The notes under the pieces: model-generated
The model's input: the letters and a program-made list of their open reading frames with translations, nothing else
What the model was told of the DNA's origin: nothing
The model's database searches: none
Position numbers and translations under genes: made by a program
Shown: positions 55,571 to 63,870 of the stretch, piece after piece
How positions within the stretch are numbered: position 1 is the stretch's first letter
Layout: each line of letters begins with the position of its first letter
Source of the DNA: DASRDR01 sp044867785
GTDB taxonomy: Bacteria > Methylomirabilota > Methylomirabilia > Rokubacteriales > DASRDR01
NCBI GenBank assembly: GCA_044867785.1
Contig: JBIOVM010000170.1
Coordinates: 1 to 64,000 of the forward strand
DNA length: 64,000 bases
Direction: 5' to 3'

Positions 55571-55668
55571 TCCCCCCGACGCGGGCGCGCGGCGCCCCGC
55601 GCGGATCGATGCCGGGTCGGCCTCCGAGGCGGCCGGTCCGCAAGAGCAGCAATCGCGGGAGTTTGGCC

Positions 55669-55697
55669 TTGACTTGATCCGGGGCGACTCCTACGAT
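55669..55697 (+). promoter_or_regulatory. Promoter of bamD-like gene
   Basis: TTGACT (55669-55674), exactly 17 nt, TACGAT (55692-55697). Predicted start near 55704, 19 nt before the GTG at 55723. Shares TACGATAGCG with the ugd promoter. Confidence 0.65.
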
Positions 55698-55722
55698 AGC
55701 GTACTCACCGCACGGGAGGCGC

Positions 55723-56511
55723 GTGCTCATCCCCAAGCATTCACACGAGTCGAAGCGACGGTCATGCCGGCCAGGGATGGTGATCTCCATCGCCGCCGTC
55801 GTGCTCTCGGGCTGCACCATCTTCGGCGGGCGACCGAGCACCGTGGCGCCAGCCGCGACTCTGTACGACGCCGGTGAGCGGCTGCTCCTCCAGGACAAAT
55901 ACGAGCAGGCCCGCGAGCAGTTCTCCCTGCTGGCGGAGCGCCATCCCGAGTCGGATCTGGCGCCGGTGGCCCGCTTCCTGGTCGGCGAGACGTACTTCCG
56001 CGCCAAGGATTTCGAGAAGGCGGTCCCCGAGTTCGAGTCGTTCGTCACCCTCTACCCCGGGCACCAGATCGCCGACCTCGGCCAGTACCGGCTCGCGCGC
56101 AGCTTCTTCGACCAGATGCCGACGCTGGAGCGCGACCAGAAGATCACGGCCCAGGCCCTCGCCGAGTTCCGGCGGCTGATCCAGCTCTACCCCGAGAGCC
56201 GCTACGCGCCCGACGCGATCGTGAAAATCGAGGCGTGCCGGCTGCGGCTCGCGCAGAAGGAGCTGTGGATCGCGGCCTTCTACGTGCGCCAGGGCAAGTA
56301 CGAATCGGCGCTGCCGCGGTTCGACACGGTGATCAAGGACTACGGGCGGACGCAGGCGGCGCCGGAGGCCCTCTATCAGAAGGCCGACGCGCTCGGGCGC
56401 CTGGGGCGGACGGACGAGGCGGCCTCGGTGCTGAAGCGCCTCGTCGACGAGTTCCCGTCGAGCGAGTGGTCGCGCCGGGCGCGGGAGCGCCAGGCCGCGC
56501 GCGGAGCCTGA
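55723..56511 (+). CDS. bamD: Outer membrane assembly lipoprotein BamD
   Basis: 262 aa. Lipoprotein signal with lipobox VVLSGC (C31) after a longer than usual basic N-terminus, then TPR-like repeats: YDAGERLLLQDKYEQAREQF, ARFLVGETYFRAKDFEKAV and QGKYESALPRFDTVIKDY. Length and pattern match BamD/YfiO of the beta-barrel assembly machine in the outer membrane; YbgF-like TPR lipoproteins are an alternative. GTG at 55723 has GGGAGG close upstream. The presence of BamD indicates a diderm cell. Confidence 0.88.
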   Translation: MLIPKHSHESKRRSCRPGMVISIAAVVLSGCTIFGGRPSTVAPAATLYDAGERLLLQDKYEQAREQFSLLAERHPESDLAPVARFLVGETYFRAKDFEKAVPEFESFVTLYPGHQIADLGQYRLARSFFDQMPTLERDQKITAQALAEFRRLIQLYPESRYAPDAIVKIEACRLRLAQKELWIAAFYVRQGKYESALPRFDTVIKDYGRTQAAPEALYQKADALGRLGRTDEAASVLKRLVDEFPSSEWSRRARERQAARGA

Positions 56512-56614
56512 GACCCGATGTCCGAGGCGCGAGCACCGGCAGTGGGGCGCTCGGCCGGCCGGTAGCGCGCGTCGTGCACGTCGACATCACGGGAAGCTGC
56601 TGAGAGGAGCGTTC

Positions 56615-57589
56615 ATGGGCGAGCGGCTGCTCGAGCTCAAAGGTCTGAAGACGCACTTCTTCACCGAGGAAGGCGTCGTCCGCGCGGTGGACGGCGTGGA
56701 CCTGCACATCGACAAGGGCGAGACCCTCGGCGTGGTCGGCGAATCCGGGTGCGGCAAGACCGTCACCGCGCTGTCCATCATGAAGCTCATCCCGATGCCG
56801 CCCGGCAAGATCGTCGAAGGCCAGATGCTCTATGAGGGCCGCGATCTCGTCACCTTGCCCCCCGCCCAGATGCGGAAGGTGCGGGGCAAGGAGATCTCCA
56901 TGGTCTTCCAGGAGCCGATGACCTCTCTGAATCCCGTCTTCACGATCGGGGAGCAGATCGCCGAGGCCATCCGTCTCCACGAAGGGCTCGGGCGCCGAGC
57001 GGCGATGGACAAGACCGTCGACATGCTCAAGCTCGTGCACATCCCGAACCCCGAGCGGCGCGTGAAGGAGTACCCCCACCAGCTCTCCGGCGGGATGCGT
57101 CAGCGCGTGATGATCGCCATGGCGCTCTCCTGCAACCCGAAGCTCTTGATCGCCGACGAGCCGACCACGGCCCTCGACGTCACCATCCAGGCGCAGATCC
57201 TCGAGCTGCTGAACGAGCTGAAGGCCAAGCTCGGCATGGCGGTCCTCCTGATCACGCACGACATGGGCGTCATCGCGGAGACGGCGCAGCGGGTCATGGT
57301 CATGTACGCCGGCAAGGTGGTCGAAGAGGCGTCGGTCAAGAATCTCTTCAAGGAGCCGCTCCACCCGTACACGCAGGGGTTGTTGCGCTCCATTCCTCGG
57401 ATCGACACGGCGGCGACGCACAAGCAGCGGCTCGCGGCGATTCCCGGCGTGGTTCCCAGCCTGCTGAATCTCCCGCAGGGATGCCGTTTCGCCCCGAGGT
57501 GTCAGTTCGTGAAGCCCATGTACACGGAGAAGGAACCGCCGCTGAAGGAAGTCAAACCCGGCCACAAGGTGGCGTGCTGGCTGTACTAG
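56615..57589 (+). CDS. Oligopeptide/dipeptide ABC transporter ATP-binding protein (DppD type)
   Basis: 324 aa. Walker A GESGCGKT (42-49), signature LSGGMRQRVMIAMAL near residue 156, Walker B LLIADEPTTALD, and the C-terminal oligo_HPY region with PQGCRFAPRC, whose cysteines can bind an Fe-S cluster in DppD. Drives uptake of short peptides or nickel with DppF, next gene. No permease or binding protein lies in the window. ATG at 56615 with AGAGGAG. Confidence 0.94.
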   Translation: MGERLLELKGLKTHFFTEEGVVRAVDGVDLHIDKGETLGVVGESGCGKTVTALSIMKLIPMPPGKIVEGQMLYEGRDLVTLPPAQMRKVRGKEISMVFQEPMTSLNPVFTIGEQIAEAIRLHEGLGRRAAMDKTVDMLKLVHIPNPERRVKEYPHQLSGGMRQRVMIAMALSCNPKLLIADEPTTALDVTIQAQILELLNELKAKLGMAVLLITHDMGVIAETAQRVMVMYAGKVVEEASVKNLFKEPLHPYTQGLLRSIPRIDTAATHKQRLAAIPGVVPSLLNLPQGCRFAPRCQFVKPMYTEKEPPLKEVKPGHKVACWLY

Positions 57590-57605
57590 CGGGGGGAGAC
57601 GACAA

Positions 57606-58583
57606 ATGGCCGAGCCGCTGCTGCGGGTCAAGAATCTCGTCAAGCACTTCCCGATCAAGGGCGGGCTCTTCTCGCGGGAAGTGGCGCGCGTGCACGCCGT
57701 CGACGGGATCTCGTTCGAGATCAACGCCGGCGAGACCCTCGGCCTCGTGGGCGAGTCGGGGTGCGGCAAGTCGACCACCGGCCGCTGCATCCTCCGCCTG
57801 ATCGAGCCGACGTCGGGCGAGGTCTGGTTCGGGGGCAAGAACGTCACGACGATGGACAAGCGGTCGCTTCGGGCCCTCCGCCGCGACCTGCAGATCATCT
57901 TCCAGGACCCGTACGCGTCGCTGAACCCGCGGATGACCGTCGGCTCGATCGTCGGCGAAGCGCTCATCATCCACAAGCTGGCCCAGAACCGGCGCGAGCG
58001 CGAGGAGAAGGTCGCGCACCTGCTGGAGACGGTGGGTCTCCACGCCGACCACATGCGCCGCTATCCCCACGAGTTCTCGGGCGGCCAACGGCAGCGCATC
58101 GGGATCGCCCGCGCGCTGGCGGTCAGCCCCAAGCTCATCGTCTGCGACGAGCCCGTCTCCGCGCTCGACGTCTCGATCCAGGCGCAGGTGATCAACCTGC
58201 TCGAGGACCTCCAGAAGCAGTTCAACCTGACGTATCTCTTCATCGCCCACGACCTGTCGGTCGTCGAGCACATCAGCACGCGGGTCGCGGTCATGTACTT
58301 GGGCAAGATCGTCGAGGTCGCGCCGTCGAAGGACCTCTACTCGAACCCGCGCCACCCCTACACCGAGGCGCTGCTCTCGGCGGTCCCGATCCCCGACCCC
58401 GAGGTCAAGCGCCAGCGAATCCTGCTCGAGGGCGACGTCCCGAGCCCCATCCGCCCGCCGGCCGGGTGCCATTTCCACACCCGCTGCCGCATTCGCCAGG
58501 TGCCCGGCATCTGCGTGGACCAGGAGCCGCCGCTCAAGTCGGGGACGTCGGGGCATCTGGTGTCCTGTCACTTCCGGGACTAG
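57606..58583 (+). CDS. Oligopeptide/dipeptide ABC transporter ATP-binding protein (DppF type)
   Basis: 325 aa. Walker A GESGCGKS (49-56), signature FSGGQRQRIGIARAL, Walker B LIVCDEPVSALD, C-terminal oligo_HPY with CHFHTRCRIRQ. It starts 16 nt after the DppD-type gene with a GGGGGAGA ribosome binding site. The pair forms the ATPase half of a Dpp/Opp importer whose membrane parts must be elsewhere. Confidence 0.94.
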   Translation: MAEPLLRVKNLVKHFPIKGGLFSREVARVHAVDGISFEINAGETLGLVGESGCGKSTTGRCILRLIEPTSGEVWFGGKNVTTMDKRSLRALRRDLQIIFQDPYASLNPRMTVGSIVGEALIIHKLAQNRREREEKVAHLLETVGLHADHMRRYPHEFSGGQRQRIGIARALAVSPKLIVCDEPVSALDVSIQAQVINLLEDLQKQFNLTYLFIAHDLSVVEHISTRVAVMYLGKIVEVAPSKDLYSNPRHPYTEALLSAVPIPDPEVKRQRILLEGDVPSPIRPPAGCHFHTRCRIRQVPGICVDQEPPLKSGTSGHLVSCHFRD

Positions 58584-58638
58584 CCGCCGTCACGTCCGCG
58601 ATCGCGCACGCCGCGGCCCTGCGCGTGAGCGCCCGGGC

Positions 58639-59172
58639 GTGACGCTCGCGATCGAGTCCTTGACTCCCGCCGGCGTGGCGGCGCACCGGGCGGCGCTCGT
58701 GGCGCTCCTCCGGGACGCCGTCGAGAGCGGGGCGTCCGTCGGCTTCCTGCCTCCGCTCGGCGAGGCCGAGGCCGCCGGGTACTGGGACAGCGTGTCCCTG
58801 GCGCTCGGCGACGGATCGCGGGTGGTGCTGGCCGCCCTCGACCCGGAGCTCGGACTCGTGGGCTCCGGCCAGCTGGACCTCGCCATGCGGGCGAACGCCC
58901 GGCACCGGGCCGAGGTGTCGAAGGTGATGGTGCACCGCCGGGCGCGCCGCCGCGGCGTCGGCCGGGCGCTCATGCTCGCGCTGGAGGCGCACGCCCGCCG
59001 CCTCGGGCGCACCACGCTCGTCCTCGACACGCGGCAGGGCGATCCTTCGGAAGCGCTCTACCGGGGTGTCGGCTGGACCTTCGCCGGCGCGATCCCCCGC
59101 TACGCCCGGAGCGCCGCCGGCGGCCTCGACGCGACCGCGCTGTACTTCAAGCTCCTCGATCCGCCGGCCTGA
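58639..59172 (+). CDS. GNAT N-acetyltransferase
   Basis: 177 aa. HRAEVSKVMVHRRARRRGVGRALMLALEAHARRLG contains the acetyl-CoA loop (R-x-x-G-V-G), and LYRGVGWTFAGAIPRYA is the C-terminal strand. GTG start at 58639 with only a weak ribosome binding site. Substrate unknown. Convergent with the 710-aa gene. Confidence 0.88.
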   Translation: MTLAIESLTPAGVAAHRAALVALLRDAVESGASVGFLPPLGEAEAAGYWDSVSLALGDGSRVVLAALDPELGLVGSGQLDLAMRANARHRAEVSKVMVHRRARRRGVGRALMLALEAHARRLGRTTLVLDTRQGDPSEALYRGVGWTFAGAIPRYARSAAGGLDATALYFKLLDPPA

Positions 59173-59194
59173 GCGCGATCGCCGCCACCCACCC

Positions 59195-61327
59195 TCAGGG
59201 GCTGGGGATGCGGGGGAGGCTCGCCAGGTTGTTCGTGATCTCGTCGTCGCCGGGCGTCCGGAGGTAACGCCGGCCGCGACTGCTGCGCGCGACGTGGATT
59301 GGCACGGCTTGCCCGACCGGCGTCGCCGACGGGTCGAGCGCCATGGTGATCCGGCCCCGCTCGATCAGGTGGGCGGCGTCGGCGACGGTCAGGCGCCACA
59401 TTCGCCGGCCATCCGCCATGAACCCGGCGACTTGCTGCGACACGAAGTCCGAGTCCCCGAAGGGGCTCGGCTGATCGGGCTCGAAGAACCGCACCGACAG
59501 CTTCCGCGCCAACGGCCCCAGGAAGACGCGCAGGACGCCGTCCCGCAGCTCGACCGACGTCGGCGAATATCCCTCGAGCGGCAGCGCGTCTCCTTCCTGC
59601 TCGGACTTCTCCCTGACGAAGTTGGCGAGCTTGTCGCTCACCTCGGCATCGAGCACGAAGTGGTCGAGCAGCCCGAGCCCGATCCACCCCAGCGAGTAGC
59701 CGACGATGAACACCGCGCACACTGCGTAGGCGGTGAACGCCACCTTCGCCGAGATCGCCGCGACGATTCCGAGCCCGCCGATGAACGCGAGGCTGATCAG
59801 CGCGATCCCGGCGAGCGCCCCGAGCGCCGTGATCCAGGCGTCCGAGTCCTGGAAGGGCTCGCCGAACGTCTCTGGCTTCACGCCGATCTCCCGCGGCAGC
59901 GCGTTCTTCTCGTCGGCGATCGCGCCCACCTCCTCGTCGATCGCCTCCCGATCGCCGCCGGCGCATTTCTCGGCCGCCAGCTCCCGGAGCCTCGCGTGCA
60001 TCTCGGCCAGGGTCCGGCTGGGCTGGAGGTCGGGAGGCAGTTCCCCCGGCAGGGGATCGCGGGGGACGTCCCCACGGTCGAGCCGGAACGCCAGGCCGAA
60101 CTCGACGTACCAGCCGTAATGCCAGTGGTCGCCCTCGGCCCGGCCGCGGATGTGCAGCAGGTCGTGACCGAGCTCGGCGGCCGGCTCGATCGTCGCGGAG
60201 AAGTCGACCAGCGTGGCGTCCTCGCCGTCGAGCTCGATCCCGACGGATTCGCGCAGCAGGCAGCCCTCGAGCGGGTCGAAGTCCGAGGCGTCCAGGCAGA
60301 GCGAACGGATCTGCGACGCCCGGATCGAGCGGAGGATGGCGAATCCCGCCCGCATGAAGCCGACGGTCTCGTCGGTGCTGGACGCGAGCACCGACAGGGG
60401 CAGCGGCTCCGGAAGCACGTCCCCCGTCTGGATCTGGATCTGCAACGACTCCTCGGGGCCCGGCCCCTCGCCCTGGCGCGTCCAACGCCGGACGATCCCG
60501 TCGACCGCGAGAGGATCGCCGGAGGCCCCGGTCGGATCGACCGGGTGCGGCTTCGGGAGGAGCGATGCCCTCGACGTGGCGTCGTCGCCCGAGGTCAGGA
60601 GCGTGGCGCGCACCCCGGCAGCGAGCTCCGAGGCGACCAGCCCGATCGGATCGATGCCCGCTTGCATCAGCAACCCGCCGACGGTGCTGTCCCGGATGCA
60701 GTCCTGCTCCGCGGGGGTGAGCTCCCAGACGACGTGCGGCTCCACCCCCGTGAGCACCACGCGGCCGCCGGACGCTTGTTGGACATCTGGCCCGAACATC
60801 TCCGCGTCGAATCCGGGCTCGGGAGGACCGGCCTCGAGCACCGGCCCCGACTGCTCGGCGAACTCCAGCACGACGTTCTGGTGCGGTCGGCCGTCGATCG
60901 TCGCCTCGACCCGCTCGAGCGAGTCGTGGATGACGAGCCGGCCCAGCAGCGGGATCTCGTTGAAGAGGACCTGGCGGCCGTCGCACGACGTCGCCGGCAG
61001 GGGCGGGATCGGCAGGCCCAGCACCCGCGTGAACAGGAAGCGCGAGTTCCGCAGCTCGAGCTCGGGAGGGTGCTGGTCGAGCCGGAGGTCGAAGGCGAAG
61101 TGCCGGTCGACGTCTCCCGTGACCGCGCCGTCGCGCTGCTGCCACAGTCGCCCGCTCGCGTCGTGATGGAACCAGACGCGCGACACCGCCACGTGCAGCT
61201 GGGCCTCGCCTTCGATCACCACGGCCTCGAACGGCTGGGGCGGGATGGACTTGGGCGGGAACCGCCCTTCGAACATCTCCTGGACGACGGTGCGGTGGAG
61301 CTCGATCAGGGTGTCGGGATTGTCCAT
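59195..61327 (-). CDS. Large unrecognised protein with central membrane segments
   Basis: 710 aa; no family recognised. The first 490 residues are soluble and beta-rich in appearance, with many Val/Leu strand-like stretches such as FAFDLRLDQHPPELELR. Around residues 499-557 lie two hydrophobic segments (ITALGALAGIALISLAFIGG and VCAVFIVGYSLGWIGLGLL). The last 150 residues are soluble, with a RITMALDPSATPVGQAV segment. No signal peptide, Walker or protease motif. ATG at 61325-61327 overlaps the stop of the 159-aa gene upstream (TGATG), so the two are coupled. Confidence 0.75.
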   Translation of the reverse strand: MDNPDTLIELHRTVVQEMFEGRFPPKSIPPQPFEAVVIEGEAQLHVAVSRVWFHHDASGRLWQQRDGAVTGDVDRHFAFDLRLDQHPPELELRNSRFLFTRVLGLPIPPLPATSCDGRQVLFNEIPLLGRLVIHDSLERVEATIDGRPHQNVVLEFAEQSGPVLEAGPPEPGFDAEMFGPDVQQASGGRVVLTGVEPHVVWELTPAEQDCIRDSTVGGLLMQAGIDPIGLVASELAAGVRATLLTSGDDATSRASLLPKPHPVDPTGASGDPLAVDGIVRRWTRQGEGPGPEESLQIQIQTGDVLPEPLPLSVLASSTDETVGFMRAGFAILRSIRASQIRSLCLDASDFDPLEGCLLRESVGIELDGEDATLVDFSATIEPAAELGHDLLHIRGRAEGDHWHYGWYVEFGLAFRLDRGDVPRDPLPGELPPDLQPSRTLAEMHARLRELAAEKCAGGDREAIDEEVGAIADEKNALPREIGVKPETFGEPFQDSDAWITALGALAGIALISLAFIGGLGIVAAISAKVAFTAYAVCAVFIVGYSLGWIGLGLLDHFVLDAEVSDKLANFVREKSEQEGDALPLEGYSPTSVELRDGVLRVFLGPLARKLSVRFFEPDQPSPFGDSDFVSQQVAGFMADGRRMWRLTVADAAHLIERGRITMALDPSATPVGQAVPIHVARSSRGRRYLRTPGDDEITNNLASLPRIPSP

Positions 61328-61806
61328 CAGCGTGCGGTCCGATCGCCCGGGGACTGGTCGGAGGGGGCGACCCGGCGGCCGCCGTTCGGTTTCGAGCCCG
61401 GTCGCGGCCGCGCGCGGAGCGTCGGCTTCGCGCGCACGCGCACCGCCGCGGGATCGAGCGCGAGGCGCGCCTCGCCCCTCGCGTCGGCGCGCCGGCCGAG
61501 CGCGCGGAGGATCGCGAGCAGGTCGTCGACGGGCCCCGGAAGGAGCCCGGCGCGCCGCATCGCCTCCACCGCCCCGGCGGGGTCCTCGACCAGGCGCGCC
61601 GCTTCCTCCGGCCGGGCCGCCAGCCAGCGATCGGCGGCGGCGGCGGCGCGGACGAGCTGCTCGATTGCCGCGTCCGACCAGGGCTGGTCGACGCCGGATC
61701 GGGCCATGACGGCGGCGAGGTCCGCTGCGCTCGGCGCCGGGCCCGACGGCGTGATCGAGAGGCGCTTCAGAGGGAACGGGGGACGACGACCCACGCGACC
61801 TTCCAC
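61327..61806 (-). CDS. Unrecognised 159-aa helical protein, partner of the 710-aa protein
   Basis: 159 aa, Ala/Arg-rich and mainly helical, with a basic N-terminus and a disordered basic C-terminus (PTLRARPRPGSKPNGGRR). A middle segment AAAADRWLAARPEEAARLVEDP reads like an amphipathic helix. No cysteine, no known motif. It shares a TGATG junction with the 710-aa gene, so both are one operon. ATG or GTG start near 61806, with a promoter-like pair 73 nt upstream. Confidence 0.7.
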   Translation of the reverse strand: MEGRVGRRPPFPLKRLSITPSGPAPSAADLAAVMARSGVDQPWSDAAIEQLVRAAAAADRWLAARPEEAARLVEDPAGAVEAMRRAGLLPGPVDDLLAILRALGRRADARGEARLALDPAAVRVRAKPTLRARPRPGSKPNGGRRVAPSDQSPGDRTAR

Positions 61807-61878
61807 TTCCTGCGCCGGCGGAGCGCGTCGGAACAGACACGGTAGCGGCCCCGGCCGCTCTCCATCGCCGCGTCTCGG

Positions 61879-61908
61879 AGTCTAACGCCGTCCGCGCCGG
61901 AACATCAA
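61879..61908 (-). promoter_or_regulatory. Putative promoter of the 159/710-aa unit
   Basis: Minus strand: TTGATG (61908-61903), 18 nt, TAGACT (61884-61879); TAGACTCC is shared with the clpB promoter. Gives a leader of about 65 nt. It lies just downstream of the radical SAM gene, so the module is probably independently transcribed. Confidence 0.45.
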
Positions 61909-61927
61909 GGGCACGGAGACCTGAGAC

Positions 61928-63310
61928 TCATGCCGGTGGGACCGGGCGGGCTTCCCGTGACGCTGCCGTCGACCGGCCTGCCTCCGGCTGCCGCGCCCGG
62001 GCACGGAGCCGCGCGTCGCGGCGCTGCGCGACGAACCCCTGGATCCGCGCCTCGGTCTCCGCCCGCGTGTACGTCTGCCGGAAGAGCCAGCGCAGCCCGG
62101 CCTCGAGCTCCTCGACGCTCATGCGCTTGGGAGCGAAGGTGACGTCGAAGAGCGTGCACCGATCCCAGTATCGGTCCTGGAGGAGCCGGCCCTCGCGGCG
62201 GAGGCGGGCGTGGAGCGGCGTGCCGGGAAAGGGCGTCAGCACCGTGTACTGCACCTCGGCCAGCCCGGATGCGCGCACGAACTCGAGGACCTGGGGGAAG
62301 ACGTCCGGCGTGTGCGTGTCGAGGCCGAGAATGAAGCATCCGTTGACGCTCACCCCGCGCGACTGCAGCGTGTCGATCACCTTCCGGAGGCGGGGAGCCC
62401 GGCGACGCTTCCAGTCGACGGGATCGATGCCGGACAGGTCGTCGGCCCGGGGGCTCTCGAACCCGATCAGGACCTGTCGGCAACCCGACGCCGCCAGGCG
62501 ATCGCACAGCCCGGGGTCGTCGGCCACGGACGCGTCGGTCTCGGTGAAATACTGAATCCCCTCCGGGGTCACCGCGCGCAAGAACTCGTCCGTCCAGCGC
62601 CGGTCGAGGAACGTGTTGTCGTCGGCCAGCTCGAAGAACGGCTCGGCGGCGTGCGCCCGGGCGGCGCGGATCTCCGCAAGCACCCGCTCGACCGGCTTCT
62701 GGTTGAAGCGCGTCGTGATCCGCAGGCTCGCTGCGCAGAACTCGCAGGCCCGCGGACAGCCGCGCGAGGTCTGGACGGTGAGCCGATTGTACTGGCGGCC
62801 GTCGAGCAGATCGAAGCGCGGAGTGGCGTAGAGCGCGGGCTCGAACACTCCGCTTCGCGCCCCCTCGTAGACCCGCTCGAGCCGGCCACGCTCCGCGTCC
62901 GCCACCACGCGGGGCCATGCCCCCTCGGCGCCGCCGAGGACCACCGCGTCGGCATGGCCCAGCGCCTCGTGCGGCAGCATCGACACGTGGAGGCCACCCA
63001 GGACGACGGGCACGCCGCGCGTCCGGAAACGGTCGGCCAAGGCATACGCCGCGTCCATTCGGGCGGTGAAGCTCGAGATGCCCACCAGGTCCACGTCCGG
63101 CAGGGACGCGAGCGCCGCCAGATCGTCGACCTCCAGGTAGTTGATCTCGTGCCCCGGCGGCGTGAGCCCCGCCACGGTCAGGAGCCCCAGGCTCGGCAGA
63201 CTGGCGATGACCCGGCCGCGGCGCACGAAGCCCGGCAGCGTGACCCCGAGCGCGGCGAGCTCGGCCGTGCGCACGCGGACGCCGCTGATCGCGACGAGGC
63301 CGATCTTCAT
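61928..63310 (-). CDS. Radical SAM protein with N-terminal B12-binding-like domain
   Basis: 460 aa. The N-terminal 150 residues resemble a cobalamin-binding domain (VDLVGISSFTARMDAAYALAD, VVLGGLHVSMLPHEAL), without the DxHxxG cobalt-binding motif, so cobalamin binding is doubtful. The radical SAM motif is CPRACEFC (C185, C189, C192) within QTSRGCPRACEFCAAS, followed by ELADDNTFLDRRW and FIGFESPRADDL-type segments. The C-terminal 50 residues are basic. ATG at 63308-63310 overlaps the stop of the membrane protein gene (ATGA). The reaction is unknown; the family includes methyltransferases of lipids and natural products. Confidence 0.88.
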   Translation of the reverse strand: MKIGLVAISGVRVRTAELAALGVTLPGFVRRGRVIASLPSLGLLTVAGLTPPGHEINYLEVDDLAALASLPDVDLVGISSFTARMDAAYALADRFRTRGVPVVLGGLHVSMLPHEALGHADAVVLGGAEGAWPRVVADAERGRLERVYEGARSGVFEPALYATPRFDLLDGRQYNRLTVQTSRGCPRACEFCAASLRITTRFNQKPVERVLAEIRAARAHAAEPFFELADDNTFLDRRWTDEFLRAVTPEGIQYFTETDASVADDPGLCDRLAASGCRQVLIGFESPRADDLSGIDPVDWKRRRAPRLRKVIDTLQSRGVSVNGCFILGLDTHTPDVFPQVLEFVRASGLAEVQYTVLTPFPGTPLHARLRREGRLLQDRYWDRCTLFDVTFAPKRMSVEELEAGLRWLFRQTYTRAETEARIQGFVAQRRDARLRARARQPEAGRSTAASREARPVPPA

Positions 63311-63795
63311 GACCGCTCTGGCCGGGGTGCCGGGGCGTGAGCCGCGCGACGTGACAGGCCGGCCGCCAGGAGGAAGGTCGCCGCGATCAGCGCCGCCACG
63401 GGAACCGGCAGGGCATATCGCGCGGGGCGCCAGAACGCCGACAGGACGAGGAGACTCGGCAGGCCGATCGTGCCCACGAGCAACAGCCGGCAACCGGCGC
63501 GGCGCACCGGGTCGCTCCAGCGGGCGCGCCGCATCCACGGCACGTACAGCAGGTTGAGGGCGGGGAGCGCGATCGCGGCGATATGCCCGAGGCGCGTCAG
63601 GCGTCGCGGCAGGTCGTCGAAGGCCCGGAACCCCGGCGGAGGCTCGAGGGGGCCTCCGAAGGACCAGAGGCCCAGCACGGCGCCCGCCGTCATGCCCGCG
63701 CCGATCATCCACCACGCGACCTCGAGGTTCGCCCGGCCCATCGCACGCCGGCCTTTCGACCTGCCGGAGCGCTTGCTGACGCGCGTGGTGTCCAT
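63307..63795 (-). CDS. Small integral membrane protein coupled to radical SAM gene
   Basis: 162 aa, not recognised. Four predicted membrane segments: about 25-47 (VAWWMIGAGMTAGAVLGLW), 71-92, 112-132 and 137-155. The N-terminal 20 residues are strongly basic (MDTTRVSKRSGRSKGRR). The ATG at 63793-63795 has GAGGAG upstream and is the first of two candidates. ATGA overlap with the radical SAM gene suggests a shared task, perhaps modification of a membrane lipid. Preceded by a sigma-54-like site. Confidence 0.75.
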   Translation of the reverse strand: MDTTRVSKRSGRSKGRRAMGRANLEVAWWMIGAGMTAGAVLGLWSFGGPLEPPPGFRAFDDLPRRLTRLGHIAAIALPALNLLYVPWMRRARWSDPVRRAGCRLLLVGTIGLPSLLVLSAFWRPARYALPVPVAALIAATFLLAAGLSRRAAHAPAPRPERS

Positions 63796-63822
63796 GGCTC
63801 CTCGCTTGCACCCGAACGCAAG

Positions 63823-63837
63823 GCAATGGGGATGCCA
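63823..63837 (-). promoter_or_regulatory. Sigma-54-like promoter of the membrane protein-radical SAM unit
   Basis: Minus strand TGGCAT (63837-63832), 5 nt, TTGC (63826-63823): GG and GC are separated by 10 nt as required. The predicted start is about 63811, 16 nt before the ATG at 63795. One mismatch from the most common -24 (TGGCAC) and a C after TTGC. Confidence 0.5.
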
Positions 63838-63870
63838 CGAAGCGTGATCAATGCAAAACAGGAGGTTACG

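Noticed and set aside
59297..59318. A TGGCAC followed by TTGC, resembling a sigma-54 promoter
   Set aside because: The spacing is 3 nt rather than 5 (GG-N8-GC), and it lies within the 710-aa coding sequence.
59066..61885. A 939-codon open frame on the plus strand opposite the 710-aa gene
   Set aside because: Its translation is Arg/Pro/Gly/His-rich low-complexity with no family signal. Such antisense frames are expected in GC-rich DNA with strong third-position bias; the minus-strand protein has hydrophobic segments and coupled gene structure.
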